Source: JAPORK01 sp026710285
GTDB taxonomy: Bacteria > Pseudomonadota > Gammaproteobacteria > Pseudomonadales > Endozoicomonadaceae
Length of the DNA stretch: 64,000 nt
Reading direction: 5' to 3'
NCBI GenBank assembly: GCA_965201045.1
Contig: OZ241746.1
Location: 4,216,001-4,280,000, forward strand
The notes under the pieces are model-generated. The model did not search any database, was not told the DNA's origin, and worked only from the letters and a program-made list of their open reading frames with translations. Numbering within the stretch: the first letter of the stretch is position 1; the number at the start of each line of letters is the position of its first letter. Made by a program: the position numbers and the translations under genes. Shown piece by piece: positions 38,283-48,112 of the stretch.

Positions 38283-39206
38283 TTATTTTTCGGCAAAGGC
38301 TAAAGATTTAGCCATGTATTCCAGGAATATTACTATTGCAAGACCGCTCACCATACAACCAATAGTAATCATCAAATTAGTAACACTTTCATTACACGCA
38401 TAGGTCCATGGGCTAATATTCGTTTGCAAAAAGCTCCCTTCTGAAGATAGAATATTCTGTTTCCATGGCCACACTTTATTAAGTGAACCTAAAACCAGAC
38501 CTGATAAAAAGCTAATGGTATACGTATAAAAACGCAGTAATAACCAATGTAAAAAGCGACAAAAACAGAAAAGCCCACAGATACAACCTAAAGAAAAAAT
38601 TAATAAAATACGGAAGTTGAAGGTGATAACAGCTTGTAACACACAATCATAAAGTCCCAATAATAAGAGTATAAAACTCCCTGATAAACCAGGAAGAATC
38701 ATTGCACATATTGCTAAAGCACCTGCTGCAAAAAAAAACGATGGTGCAGGATTATCGGTCAGAACCGGTGTAATATTAGTTATCATCCAAGCCGTGATTA
38801 CTCCGCATATCATGGTAATCACATAAAAAATATCCTTATCTTTTGTTTTATGAACCATAAACAAAAAAGAGATCATAATGAGTCCAAAGAAAAAAGACCA
38901 CATATAAACATCAAAGGCAGATAATAAATAGTGGATTAAAGAAGCAAAACAGAAAATACTACATATAATTCCTGCCACAACCGGAAAAAGGAAACGTCCA
39001 TTTATGTGTTGCCAAAATGAAGAAACATTCCCTGTAAACAGTTTTTTTACCGCCTTAGGACCAAAAGCTTTGAGACTGGTCAATAGCTCTGTGTAGATGC
39101 CTGTAACAAGCGCAACAGTTCCTCCGGATACCCCGGGTACAAGGTCTGCGATTCCCATTGCTAAACCTTTAAAAAAAAGTAAACCTTTTTGCATTATTGT
39201 GCGCAT
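38283..39206 (-). CDS. DUF368 polytopic membrane protein
   Basis: A 307-residue protein of about eight to nine hydrophobic segments with the DUF368 signature near the N-terminus (GLAMGIADLVPGVSGGTVAL) and a second similar glycine-proline loop (AICAMILPGLSGSFILLLLG). This twofold motif is characteristic of DUF368; members have been linked to undecaprenyl-phosphate translocation, so lipid-carrier recycling is a plausible role but not shown here. Isolated gene. Confidence 0.85.
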   Translation of the reverse strand: MRTIMQKGLLFFKGLAMGIADLVPGVSGGTVALVTGIYTELLTSLKAFGPKAVKKLFTGNVSSFWQHINGRFLFPVVAGIICSIFCFASLIHYLLSAFDVYMWSFFFGLIMISFLFMVHKTKDKDIFYVITMICGVITAWMITNITPVLTDNPAPSFFFAAGALAICAMILPGLSGSFILLLLGLYDCVLQAVITFNFRILLIFSLGCICGLFCFCRFLHWLLLRFYTYTISFLSGLVLGSLNKVWPWKQNILSSEGSFLQTNISPWTYACNESVTNLMITIGCMVSGLAIVIFLEYMAKSLAFAEK

Positions 39207-39392
39207 AACAGACTGTCTTCCTGCAGTGATACCATGATCAATTGTTTAAGTTAATTCATTGGGCTCAGTTTAAATGATTCTGTTTTTGTTCAAAACGATG
39301 AAAATATCTGATTAATCCATCGTAACCGGACCTGACCGGATGATCGCTTTTAATTATTTTATCAATGTAGCTGTTATTCAGTCCGGTACTTT

Positions 39393-40652
39393 TTAGTTAT
39401 CAACATGCTCATGGTTAGGTTGCAAATTTCCGGTAAATAGTGCATCTACAAATGTTTTTGCAGAAAATGGCTGTAAATCATCTACCTGCTCTCCAACGCC
39501 GAGATAACGTACAGGAAGTTGTAATTTTTTAGCTAATGCAAATACAACACCACCTTTTGCAGTACCATCAAGTTTGGTGAATGTAATACCGGTTAACTGG
39601 ACAGCTTCATGGAATAACGTTGCCTGACTAATCGCATTTTGACCTGTTCCGGCATCAAGAATAAGCATAATTTCATGAGGAGAGGTATTATCCATTCGGG
39701 TAAGAATGCGTTTAATTTTCGTTAATTCATGCATCAGATTTTCTTTATTATGTAATCTTCCTGCTGTATCAGCAATCAGTACATCATAATTTTTTGCCTT
39801 TGCAGACTCATAAGCATCAAATATAACTGAGGCACTGTCTGCACCATGGTGCTGAGCAATAACAGGAATTTTATTACGCTCACCCCATGTTTGTAACTGT
39901 TCGATAGCAGCAGCTCGAAAAGTATCTCCGGCAGCCAGCATTACACTCTTATTTTGTTGATGAAATTGCCGGGCTAATTTTCCAATTGTCGTTGTTTTAC
40001 CAACACCATTGACACCAACCACCAAAATAACAAAAGGTTTTTTTGTTTGATCAATAACGAGTGGTTTAGAGCATGGTTCAATAATACTCAGCAACTCCTT
40101 TTTCAAAGAAGTAATCACAGAATGGCTATCTTTCAACTCTTTTCTTTGCAACTGTTCAGTTAAATTTTGAATAATATCTGTGGTTGCTTCAACACCAATG
40201 TCAGCTGTAATTAACTGCATTTCCAGCTCTTCAAGTAATTCGTCATCAATTTGCTTTTTACCAAATAGCAAATTTTCAATACCGTTAACAAAAGAGTTTC
40301 GAGTCTTTTTTAATCCGCTGTATATTCTGCTCAGAAAACCAGGTGATTTTTTTCTACCTGCTTCTGGTGTTGTTGATGACGCCGTAATTTCACTTGATTC
40401 ATCACTGGAATTATCCCCGGCTGAAATTTCATCTTTTAATTGAGACTGTTTTGCTAACTGATTCTCATCAGGCTCAACGCTTGTGGTTGCTTGTTGTGAG
40501 TCAGTATTTACAGATTCAGTTGTTGTATTATCTGCTGTTTCTGTAATGATATTTTCGTCACTGGACGACTCACTATCTTTCTTTTTTTTGCGTCCAAACG
40601 GCCAAAAAGATTTACGACCTGAGGATTTGTTATTACGATCTGAACTAAACAT
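39393..40652 (-). CDS. ftsY: Signal recognition particle receptor FtsY
   Basis: A GTPase receptor docking SRP-ribosome complexes at the inner membrane. The 419-residue protein has a long acidic Ser/Thr/Glu N-terminal A domain (about 1-110) after a basic start (GRKSFWPFGRKKKKD), a helical N domain, and the G domain: GVNGVGKTTTIGKLA P-loop, DTFRAAAIEQLQ, DTAGRLHNKENL and TKLDGTAKGG. No ftsEX follows. Confidence 0.95.
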   Translation of the reverse strand: MFSSDRNNKSSGRKSFWPFGRKKKKDSESSSDENIITETADNTTTESVNTDSQQATTSVEPDENQLAKQSQLKDEISAGDNSSDESSEITASSTTPEAGRKKSPGFLSRIYSGLKKTRNSFVNGIENLLFGKKQIDDELLEELEMQLITADIGVEATTDIIQNLTEQLQRKELKDSHSVITSLKKELLSIIEPCSKPLVIDQTKKPFVILVVGVNGVGKTTTIGKLARQFHQQNKSVMLAAGDTFRAAAIEQLQTWGERNKIPVIAQHHGADSASVIFDAYESAKAKNYDVLIADTAGRLHNKENLMHELTKIKRILTRMDNTSPHEIMLILDAGTGQNAISQATLFHEAVQLTGITFTKLDGTAKGGVVFALAKKLQLPVRYLGVGEQVDDLQPFSAKTFVDALFTGNLQPNHEHVDN

Positions 40653-41065
40653 ATATCACTTTACTTAAACAATCACATTAAGAGAATACAAGACCATTTT
40701 CTTTATTGATCCGGTTAATTTTTTATGCTAACAGAATTATCTGCACTTTATAATTTATTATCAGCTATCAGGGTATTTTTTTGTAACACCAGATAAATAA
40801 ACAAACTAACACATCAATTTGTAAAAATGTTTTTTATCCTTTAATAAAAACCTTTCAGGCTAATGGTTACAAAAAATCCAAACTATTTATGCAATAATCT
40901 TAGGATATTAACAAAACACAATAATATTTTAATTGAAATCAGTCAACAAGATATAGAAATAAGATTGTGGTTTTTACAATCTGCTCATGATAAAAACAAT
41001 CTTAACACGAAGATTTCAGCCTAAAAAAACTGATATCTGAGGAATATCTATCGCTTTGATGTAAA

Positions 41066-41170
41066 GATAACAGGATGGCGTGGTACGGTGAAACCGTATG
41101 ATGTACCTTTGAGATGACAGATCATGGAAACGACCTGATTAAGGGATGCCCTTGTGATTTAGCTACTACA
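41066..41170. other. Structured, GC-richer stretch of unknown nature
   Basis: GGTACGGTGAAACCGTATGA followed by TGTACC can fold as a nested hairpin (GGTAC/GTACC outside, GGT/ACC inside). GATCATGGAAACGACCTGAT and AAGGGATGCCCTT add further pairings. It stands out from its AT-rich flanks. It may be a small RNA or remnant of a mobile element; I cannot assign it. Confidence 0.3.
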
Positions 41171-41200
41171 CCATTGTCTAACTCTATCTGTGAGAAAGAT

Positions 41201-41364
41201 CTGTCTTTCATAGATAAAATTTTCAGGAACAATATTTATTTCAGGCAAGCGGACTTTGCGGGGTTCAGCCCACGGTCATACGTTTGAAAGGCTGGTATGT
41301 TCAGCAGGAGACAAATCTTCCAAAGCAAAAATCAAAAACTAAAAAAAGGTGACTAAGAGACGGG
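41201..41364. repeat. MITE family A, copy 3
   Basis: The left end CTGTCTTTCATAGATAAAAT resembles the left end of copy 2. The right end AAAAAAAGGTGACTAAGAGA plus CGGG is the inverse of the left end of copy 1. The interior shares CAGCCCACGGT and AAGGCTGGTAT with the fragment near 56970. About 164 bp. Confidence 0.65.
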
Positions 41365-41485
41365 AGAAGGATGGGGATGAGCGCCCCGTCTCATTCGAGC
41401 ATAGAAGAAGAATGACAGCTTATTTGCAAAGTAACTGTTTATTTATTTGCATTTACATCCTGTTTTATCACTGAATTTTTTGATC

Positions 41486-42904
41486 TCATGAAAGCATTTT
41501 TTTCTTTTTATCAGAAGAGGACATTGCCGACATATTTCCGTTTCCGTTCATCATATTTTTCATCCCCTGAAACCCTTGCATAAATTTCATAGGACCTTTG
41601 CTGTTAACTTTTTTCATGACTTTACTCATCTGTTTAAGCTGTTTAAGCAAACGGCCAACATCCTGCACCTGTGTTCCGGATCCTGCTGCAATACGTCTTT
41701 TACGTGAGCTTGAAATAACATCTGGCTCCTGCCTTTCCTTGGGTGTCATAGAGTTGATAATAGCTTCCATCTGGTCAAACAAAGAGTCACTCATGTGCTG
41801 TTGTGCCGCTTTAGCCATTTGCCCAAAGCTACCCACGCCAGGGAGCTTGTCCAGCAAATTACCCATATTCCCCATTTTTTTCATTTGCTGAATTTGAGAG
41901 CGGAAATCATCAAAATTAAATGATTTTCCTTTTTTAAACTTCTTGATTAAATGATCAGTTTTTTTCTTATCGAAAGCTTTTTCAGCCACTTCAATCAGCG
42001 ACAGAATATCTCCCATTCCTAAAATGCGCGACGCCATTCTTTCCGGGTGGAAAGCTTCCAACGCATCAGTTTTTTCACCGACACCGATAAATTTGATCGG
42101 TTTCCCGGTAATCTTACGTACTGAAAGTGCCGCCCCCCCACGGGCATCACCATCTGCTTTGGTTAAAATTACACCCGTCAGAGGCAATGCATCATTAAAC
42201 GCTTTAGCTGTATTTGCCGCATCCTGACCTGTCATCGCATCAACAATGAACAGTGTTTCAGCAGGATTAACGGTTTTATGGATAGCTTTAATTTCATCCA
42301 TCATTGCTTCGTCAACATGTAAACGACCGGCCGTATCAATAATGACCGTATCATAGTGATTTATTTTGGCATAATGAATCGCATCGGAAGCAATATCCAC
42401 CGGTTTTTGATCTGACGAAGAAGGAAAAAAGTGTAATGGTGTTTCATTGGTTAGCATTTCCAGCTGTTTAATAGCAGCAGGACGATAAACGTCAGTACTG
42501 ACAACCATTACAGATTTTTTATGGTTTTCTTTTAAAAATAACCCTAATTTAGCAACGGTAGTTGTTTTACCAACCCCCTGAAGACCGGCCATTAGAATTA
42601 TAGCGGGAGGCTGAGTATTCAGATTTAACGTCTCATTATACTCTCCCATCATGTTAACCAGTTCATCATTAACAATTTTGACAAACATCTGCCCGGGATT
42701 AAGGCTGCGTTTTACTTCACTGCCAATGGCACGTTTGCGTACTTCATTAATAAAAGTTTTTACAACACTTAAAGCGACATCGGCTTCAATGAGTGCAATT
42801 CTCACCTCTTTGAGTGTGCCACGGATATTATCTTCTGTCAGTTTAGATTTTCCGGTAACACGCTTTAATGTTGTAGATAAGCGTTCAGTTAGTGTTTGAA
42901 ACAT
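41486..42904 (-). CDS. ffh: Signal recognition particle protein Ffh
   Basis: An SRP54 homologue that binds signal sequences and 4.5S RNA. The 472-residue protein has the N domain, the G domain (GLQGVGKTTTVAKLG, DVYRPAAIKQLE, DTAGRLHVDEAM, TKADGDARGG) and a Met-rich M domain with the RNA-binding SSRKRRIAAGSGTQVQDV segment. The C-terminus has a Met/Gly/Asn-rich tail. The typical downstream rpsP cluster is not adjacent. It is divergent from the ypjD-like gene. Confidence 0.95.
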   Translation of the reverse strand: MFQTLTERLSTTLKRVTGKSKLTEDNIRGTLKEVRIALIEADVALSVVKTFINEVRKRAIGSEVKRSLNPGQMFVKIVNDELVNMMGEYNETLNLNTQPPAIILMAGLQGVGKTTTVAKLGLFLKENHKKSVMVVSTDVYRPAAIKQLEMLTNETPLHFFPSSSDQKPVDIASDAIHYAKINHYDTVIIDTAGRLHVDEAMMDEIKAIHKTVNPAETLFIVDAMTGQDAANTAKAFNDALPLTGVILTKADGDARGGAALSVRKITGKPIKFIGVGEKTDALEAFHPERMASRILGMGDILSLIEVAEKAFDKKKTDHLIKKFKKGKSFNFDDFRSQIQQMKKMGNMGNLLDKLPGVGSFGQMAKAAQQHMSDSLFDQMEAIINSMTPKERQEPDVISSSRKRRIAAGSGTQVQDVGRLLKQLKQMSKVMKKVNSKGPMKFMQGFQGMKNMMNGNGNMSAMSSSDKKKKMLS

Positions 42905-43047
42905 CTGTTGATCCTGTTTTTTTTAGCTGTTAATAGCAACTTTAATTAACAATGGTAAATCTTAACGCTATTATATCTGTTTTAAAGCTATAAAATTACT
43001 TTAATTCTTATTTTTTTATTTAACACTTTAGAACCGGACATATTGAT

Positions 43048-43863
43048 GTGCAAATAGCCAATATTTATCTAAGTTTGGTCAGCTTATGCGCTGCCAGTTT
43101 TTATATCCTCGGAGTAATACTTCAGTGGCTGCGCATAACAGGAAAAGTCATTTCAAAAAAAATAGTACTCGGATTAATCACCTTAGGCGCTATTTTACAA
43201 GCTTTCTCGTTAATTTATTACATTATTTCACCCAATGGTATTATGCTCAATTTTTTTACAACAGGGTCCTTATGTGGCTTTGTTATTGTTATAATTGTTC
43301 TTTTGAGCAGTATAACAAAACCGCTGGAAAATATTTTTGCTATTTTATTGCCTTTCGTTGTACTCAGTATTGGGTTGACCTGGGCTGTCCGTGGACCGCA
43401 GGATTTAATAACTCACTTGAACCATGGAATTATTTTTCATATTATTATTTCTGTTCTTGCATACAGCACCCTGAGCATTGCAACACTACAAGCATGTCTG
43501 CTTGGCTTTCAAGAGTATACACTAAAACACCATAAACCGTCGAGAATATTAAAGATTTTTCCTCCGGTAGAAACAATGGAGCGGTTGCTGTTTGAATTTA
43601 TTTTTGCTGGCATGATTCTCCTGACACTTTCACTGCTCAGTGGCTTCGTTTATTTTAAAGATTTAATCATTCACCATATCTCTCATGCTTCTGTACTGGC
43701 ATTGATTTCCTGGTTTATTTTTGGTGTATTATTACTGGGACGCTATCGTTGGGGATGGCGAGGAAAAACAGCCATTCAATGGACGCTGATTGGTTTTATT
43801 ATGTTGATGCTGGCTTATTTTGGCAGTAAATTAATAATGGATATGGTTTTTTTGCAAGCATAG
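43048..43863 (+). CDS. ypjD: Cytochrome c assembly (CcsA/CcmC-like) membrane protein, YpjD type
   Basis: A 271-residue protein with about eight transmembrane segments. Residues around 110-130 hold W-A-V-R-G-P and a following histidine-bearing segment (HLNHGIIFHIIISVLAYS), resembling the CcsA/CcmC haem-handling family; the second-half HHISHASVLALISWFIFG and W-R-G-K-T-A end also fit YpjD. The start is a GTG, overlapping an out-of-frame ATG. Divergent from ffh, the arrangement common in gammaproteobacteria. Actual substrate unknown. Confidence 0.85.
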   Translation: MQIANIYLSLVSLCAASFYILGVILQWLRITGKVISKKIVLGLITLGAILQAFSLIYYIISPNGIMLNFFTTGSLCGFVIVIIVLLSSITKPLENIFAILLPFVVLSIGLTWAVRGPQDLITHLNHGIIFHIIISVLAYSTLSIATLQACLLGFQEYTLKHHKPSRILKIFPPVETMERLLFEFIFAGMILLTLSLLSGFVYFKDLIIHHISHASVLALISWFIFGVLLLGRYRWGWRGKTAIQWTLIGFIMLMLAYFGSKLIMDMVFLQA

Positions 43864-44054
43864 CCAGTAACACTCTGATTTTACACAGACAGTACAGCAG
43901 CTTTTCTCTGCCGAATATCCTAAAACATTGATCTTTAAGTTTTTTCTCCGAGATGGTACGGACAGAGGGAATATTTGTGTATCTCACAACCGCATAAAAG
44001 TTGTTTTTTTAAACCGTGCAAATTTATCCGGGTTATACCGTGGTACATTACTAA

Positions 44055-44097
44055 AAAACAGCATGCTCAATTTTTTAAACCTGAGCATACTGTTTTT
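44055..44097. terminator. Bidirectional terminator
   Basis: AAAACAGCATGCTCA pairs with TGAGCATACTGTTTT (15 positions, one mismatch), with an A-tract before and a T-tract after. It lies between the convergent ypjD-like and uhpC-like genes and can serve both. Confidence 0.85.
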
Positions 44098-44109
44098 CTG
44101 TCTTATCAG

Positions 44110-45438
44110 CTATTTAGCAGTATGTACCGATTTTTTAAACTTGATAAACGGAATAAGCAGAAAAGCTGTTAAAACGGCTGAAAATATAATGACTAGAAAA
44201 AATCCATTCCATTGAAATATTTCCAGTATTTTTGCAACCGGATAACCAGCAAGAGCCGCACCGACATAAGAAAAAAGACCAATAAAACCTGTAGCGGCTC
44301 CCGGAGCACCTTTATGAGAGCATTCAGCAGCAGCCATACCTAAAAGCATTTGTGGACCAAAAATAAAAAAGCCTAAAGAAAAAAAACAAGCCGCCTGAGC
44401 AGAATAATTTGCTGAGGGTTGCAGCCATAAAAAAAGTACAGATATTAAAACACCCACAGCAAAAATAAAATTCATTGGACCACGTTCACCACGGAACAGA
44501 TAGTCAGACCCCCAACCGGCAACAAGTGAACCAAAAAAACCACCCACTTCAAACAAAGAAACGGCTGAGTTTGCTTTAACCAGATTATATTGATGCACTT
44601 CAGTGAGGTACAGATTTCCCCAATCATTAATGGCTGTGCGTACAACATAAACCAGTACAGAAGCTGCTGCCAGCAACCAGAGCCATTTATTAGTAATAAC
44701 ATAGCGGGTCAGAATTTTACTCCAGTGCACAGGCGCTGACTCTTCTTCATAAAGTATTTCTCTTTTGTCATTGCGCCATGCTCCCACTTTAGGCAACCCC
44801 ATAGTGGTTGGTTTATCACGCAAACGCCAACATAAAATACTACCTACAATTACCGCAATGATACCAGGAACCCACATACCATAGCGCCAACCATAATGAA
44901 CAGTAAAAAAACCCACTACAACGGGTATCAGCGCACCTCCAACATTGTGTGCTGTATTCCATATAGACCACCAGCCACCTCGTTCTGACTGTGAATACCA
45001 AGAGGTTAACAGCTTTGAACACGGCGGCCAGCCCCAGCCCTGGAAGAAGGCATTGAGCCCCCATAAAATAGAAAAGGCAAAAAAAGAAGAAGAGAAACCA
45101 AAGAAAATATTAATAATTCCTGTGGCAATTAATCCCAACCCCATAAAATAACGTGGATTGGAGTGATCACTCATCACACCGGAGATGAATTTTGAAAGAC
45201 CATAAATGACATAAAAAAGTGTTGTCAGTGTACCTACATCGGACTTATTAAGACCATGATTTACAATAATTTCCGGCATCGCAAAATTAAAGCTTTTGCG
45301 GGTAAAATAAAATACAGCGTACCCCATATACATCATCATCATGATGTGTACACGCCAGTATTTATACATTTTAGTTATTTTGTCAGGATCTGTGATCGTT
45401 GCCGGTGTTGTTGATATTGTCCGAAGCAGTTGTAACAT
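44110..45438 (-). CDS. uhpC: UhpC-type hexose-phosphate carrier/sensor (MFS)
   Basis: About 442 residues from ATG 45438 (GGA eight bases upstream; the frame opens at 45453), with twelve hydrophobic segments. It follows E. coli UhpC closely: GYAVFYFTRKSFNFAMPEI, RYFMGLGLIATGIINIFFGF, ERGGWWSIWNTAHNVGGALI, INDWGNLYLTE and FGPQMLLGMAAAECSHKGA. In E. coli UhpC senses external glucose-6-phosphate for UhpB/UhpA, but in Chlamydia a UhpC homologue transports it. No uhpA, uhpB or uhpT is next to it here, which favours transport from a host cytosol. Confidence 0.9.
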   Translation of the reverse strand: MLQLLRTISTTPATITDPDKITKMYKYWRVHIMMMMYMGYAVFYFTRKSFNFAMPEIIVNHGLNKSDVGTLTTLFYVIYGLSKFISGVMSDHSNPRYFMGLGLIATGIINIFFGFSSSFFAFSILWGLNAFFQGWGWPPCSKLLTSWYSQSERGGWWSIWNTAHNVGGALIPVVVGFFTVHYGWRYGMWVPGIIAVIVGSILCWRLRDKPTTMGLPKVGAWRNDKREILYEEESAPVHWSKILTRYVITNKWLWLLAAASVLVYVVRTAINDWGNLYLTEVHQYNLVKANSAVSLFEVGGFFGSLVAGWGSDYLFRGERGPMNFIFAVGVLISVLFLWLQPSANYSAQAACFFSLGFFIFGPQMLLGMAAAECSHKGAPGAATGFIGLFSYVGAALAGYPVAKILEIFQWNGFFLVIIFSAVLTAFLLIPFIKFKKSVHTAK

Positions 45439-45453
45439 TTTTAAATTCCACAT

Positions 45454-46212
45454 AAAAGTTTAAATACTTAAATATTTTATCCTGTATCAGCGTATTACTT
45501 GCTTAGCCTGACAAAATTACGTGTAATATTCATTTTCATAAACCATAACATTTGTACATCTCATTTTTCACGCTGTATTATTTGCAGCTTAAGTGAAAAC
45601 AAATAATATTTAATCAGTACGACACCTATGTTTTATACCAATCACCACAAAAATTGTGAAGTGTAGAAGACTGAGCAATTTATGCACCACTTTTATCAAA
45701 ATTCATTGCGCAGATTGTAAATTTATTACATCTAAAGTACAGCCTGCTCGCTCACTTTCAATCACTTTACGCAAAATACGTTACACGATTTATTTATTTA
45801 ATCAATACCTATTTTAGGTTTTTCCCAACAACTTTTTATCATAGACTATACATTTAAATACCCTGAAGTGAGCAATAACGATTCCGATGATTAATCTTTT
45901 GGTTTTAAATATTTTATCACTAATCAGGTTCAGTCTCTGACTATTACTGCTTTAAATGGAAAAAAGTAGATCAGTTTATAGAAAAATACACCTTGTTGTA
46001 TTTATTGATGGCAGATAACTGCTGAACTCAAAGCCGGACAAAATCTTGCTATCATGAAAAGCAGACAGGTATTATTTAGATCAAAAATAATAATATTGCT
46101 TTCACCTTCCTGTACTAGAAATCTGACACTCTGAGAGTGTTACACAGTAATGTTACCTGTGCAATACTCCGGCTTTGATTTGCTGTAAACAACAGACGAA
46201 ATGATTAGCATA
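45454..46212. other. Intergenic region
   Basis: About 760 bases downstream of the sugar transferase gene and upstream of uhpC. A palindrome ACACTCTGAGAGTGT lies near 46128 and ACAG...CTGT arms near 46147, possible terminators for the minus-strand gene that ends at 46213. No coding region seen. Confidence 0.5.
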
Positions 46213-47592
46213 TCAATATGCATTTTTATTGATAAAGCCTTTCAAAACAGTTAAAAAAATAATTTTAATATCCAACCAGAGCGACCAGTTTTTAATGTAG
46301 TACAAATCATACTTTATTCTCTTCCTGAGGCATGTATCACCTCTCCAGCCATTTATTTGCGCCCAACCTGTTATACCTGCCTTCACCATATGTTTTTGCA
46401 TGTATCCGGGGATATCTTTTCTAAACTTTTCAACAAACATATCTCGTTCTGGTCGTGGTCCAACTATAGACATATCTCCTTTTAGTACATTTATAAACTG
46501 AGGCAGTTCATCCAGACTTGTTGCCCTGATAAACTTACCAAATTTGGTTTTGGTTTTATCTTTACCATTACCCCACCGTAATGTGCTTTTTTCTGTATCC
46601 ATAGGCAAAGACCGAAACTTTAACATAGTGAATTTTTTTCCATGCCAGCCAATCCTGGTCTGCCTGTAGAATATGTTACCGGGAGATGAGATTTTTATCC
46701 CTATCGCAATCAGGAGTATTACCGGACTAATTAATATCAATATTATCATCGATAAAAATAAATCAAACATTCTCTTTATAATTTTGTTACCAGCAGCATT
46801 GAGTGGAGTGTCGTATACACTAAAAACGGGTACCCCCCCCATATCTGTTATTTTGTTATACATTAAGTTAAATTTGAATATATCTGGCATCAACTTAACA
46901 ACCGCAGAGGTATCATTGAGTTGATCAAGTAGTAATTTGATCATAACCTCTTCTTTTAACGGCAAGCATATATATATTTCTGCATATTTACATTTTTTAG
47001 CATTTTCTAATAATTTTTTTAACTTATTATTTACACTTGAATTGTTTACTTTTTGTTCCAGCTCTTCTGTCTCGAAATGAAAAAATTCTATCTGGATATT
47101 AATTATTTTTTTATTTATTAAAGAGGCTAACTTATTGTTAAAACCACTGACTCCAACAATAGCAATTTTTTTCGGTGCAATCAGTTTTTTGATTATTTTT
47201 AAAATCAGATGCCGGATAACAATTTTTGCAATTATTGCAACGATTAATGAGTTAAACGCCCAAAGTGCGAGAACAAACCTGGAAAACAACTCACTTTTTT
47301 TTAATAAAAATAGCGCAACGATCAACACCATCCAGCTGATCATCCACGAGATTATAACCTTAGGAAACACAGATAAAAATTGTGTATTGTTAAAACCTTT
47401 ATAGACGCCCGTATATTGCGATAATATTAAAAACGAAAGACCACCATAGCAGCTGAGAATTAAATATCGATCATCCGGCTCAACTTTAAGCACATAAACT
47501 ATTAAGCAAACAGATACTAAGGGAGTAATTAAATCTAACAACCTGTAAACCCAGGTTATTGACGATTCTGAAATGTGAATTCTATCTCTCAT
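46213..47592 (-). CDS. Undecaprenyl-phosphate sugar phosphotransferase, WcaJ-type
   Basis: A 459-residue polyisoprenyl-phosphate hexose-1-phosphate transferase that starts exopolysaccharide or O-unit assembly. The N-terminal four to five membrane helices (to about residue 130) are followed by a CoA-binding-like domain, a re-entrant helix (KRMFDLFLSMIILILISPVI) and the catalytic C-terminal domain with KFRSLPMDTE, RATSLDELPQFINVLKGDMS (signature DELPQ) and VGPRPER. The C-terminus GWRGDTCLRKRIKYDL is normal. It is isolated, with no glycosyltransferase cluster nearby. Confidence 0.88.
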   Translation of the reverse strand: MRDRIHISESSITWVYRLLDLITPLVSVCLIVYVLKVEPDDRYLILSCYGGLSFLILSQYTGVYKGFNNTQFLSVFPKVIISWMISWMVLIVALFLLKKSELFSRFVLALWAFNSLIVAIIAKIVIRHLILKIIKKLIAPKKIAIVGVSGFNNKLASLINKKIINIQIEFFHFETEELEQKVNNSSVNNKLKKLLENAKKCKYAEIYICLPLKEEVMIKLLLDQLNDTSAVVKLMPDIFKFNLMYNKITDMGGVPVFSVYDTPLNAAGNKIIKRMFDLFLSMIILILISPVILLIAIGIKISSPGNIFYRQTRIGWHGKKFTMLKFRSLPMDTEKSTLRWGNGKDKTKTKFGKFIRATSLDELPQFINVLKGDMSIVGPRPERDMFVEKFRKDIPGYMQKHMVKAGITGWAQINGWRGDTCLRKRIKYDLYYIKNWSLWLDIKIIFLTVLKGFINKNAY

Positions 47593-48112
47593 TTTAAAAA
47601 TAGCAACCCGTTTTTAAAGTGGAATTAACATTTGCATCCTGTAAAACCTACCACACTTTGGCATAATAAAAACTTTAGCTAAAAGCAAAAATTGTCTTAA
47701 CAGGTCATGCTCGTATTTTGTAAATTATAATTATAAGAGCAATAGCTTTTATTATTTCTTTTAAATTCATAGCACTCTCTCTGGATTAATAAAACTGATA
47801 TAAATTTTACTGATATAAATGAGTAAAGTAAATTATTTTGCTATAAAGAGTTCTCTGTGGCATGCAGGTGAAATAATGTTAACGATATGCCATAGGTTTA
47901 AATGCATCAATGAATTATCAGGTTTTATGACTCTGCTAGCGTTACTGCATGGAGCATGCATAACATATTGACTTTATTTGATTAGCCAGGGAAAAACTGC
48001 CATTCTATAGATCTTCACTTGTGCAGGAAGACCATTGTAGACAGAACACGTTATACAACGTTGAGAGTGGCAGCTTTATTCGTGCAACTATAGCTTTGGA
48101 TATAACGAAATA
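47593..48112. other. Intergenic region between the sugar transferase and smpB
   Basis: About 520 bases. A direct repeat ACTGATATAAATT/ACTGATATAAATG lies near 47788-47820. I looked for tmRNA here, because ssrA often neighbours smpB, and found no Ala-tRNA-like ends. Confidence 0.45.

Larger units (their letters stand above)
40653..41485. other. Intergenic region between ftsY and ffh
   Basis: About 830 bases. It contains a GC-richer, hairpin-rich stretch of unknown nature (41066-41170) and the MITE A copy 3 (41201-41364). The first 400 bases are AT-rich with nothing recognised. Confidence 0.5.

Noticed and set aside
40653..41485. 4.5S RNA near ffh
   Set aside because: The conserved core of SRP RNA (GGAAGGAAGCAGCC-like loop) is absent; the hairpin island here has a different sequence.
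47593..48112. Possible tmRNA gene beside smpB
   Set aside because: No tRNA-Ala-like acceptor ends with the G-U pair, no T-loop and no tag-peptide frame were seen.
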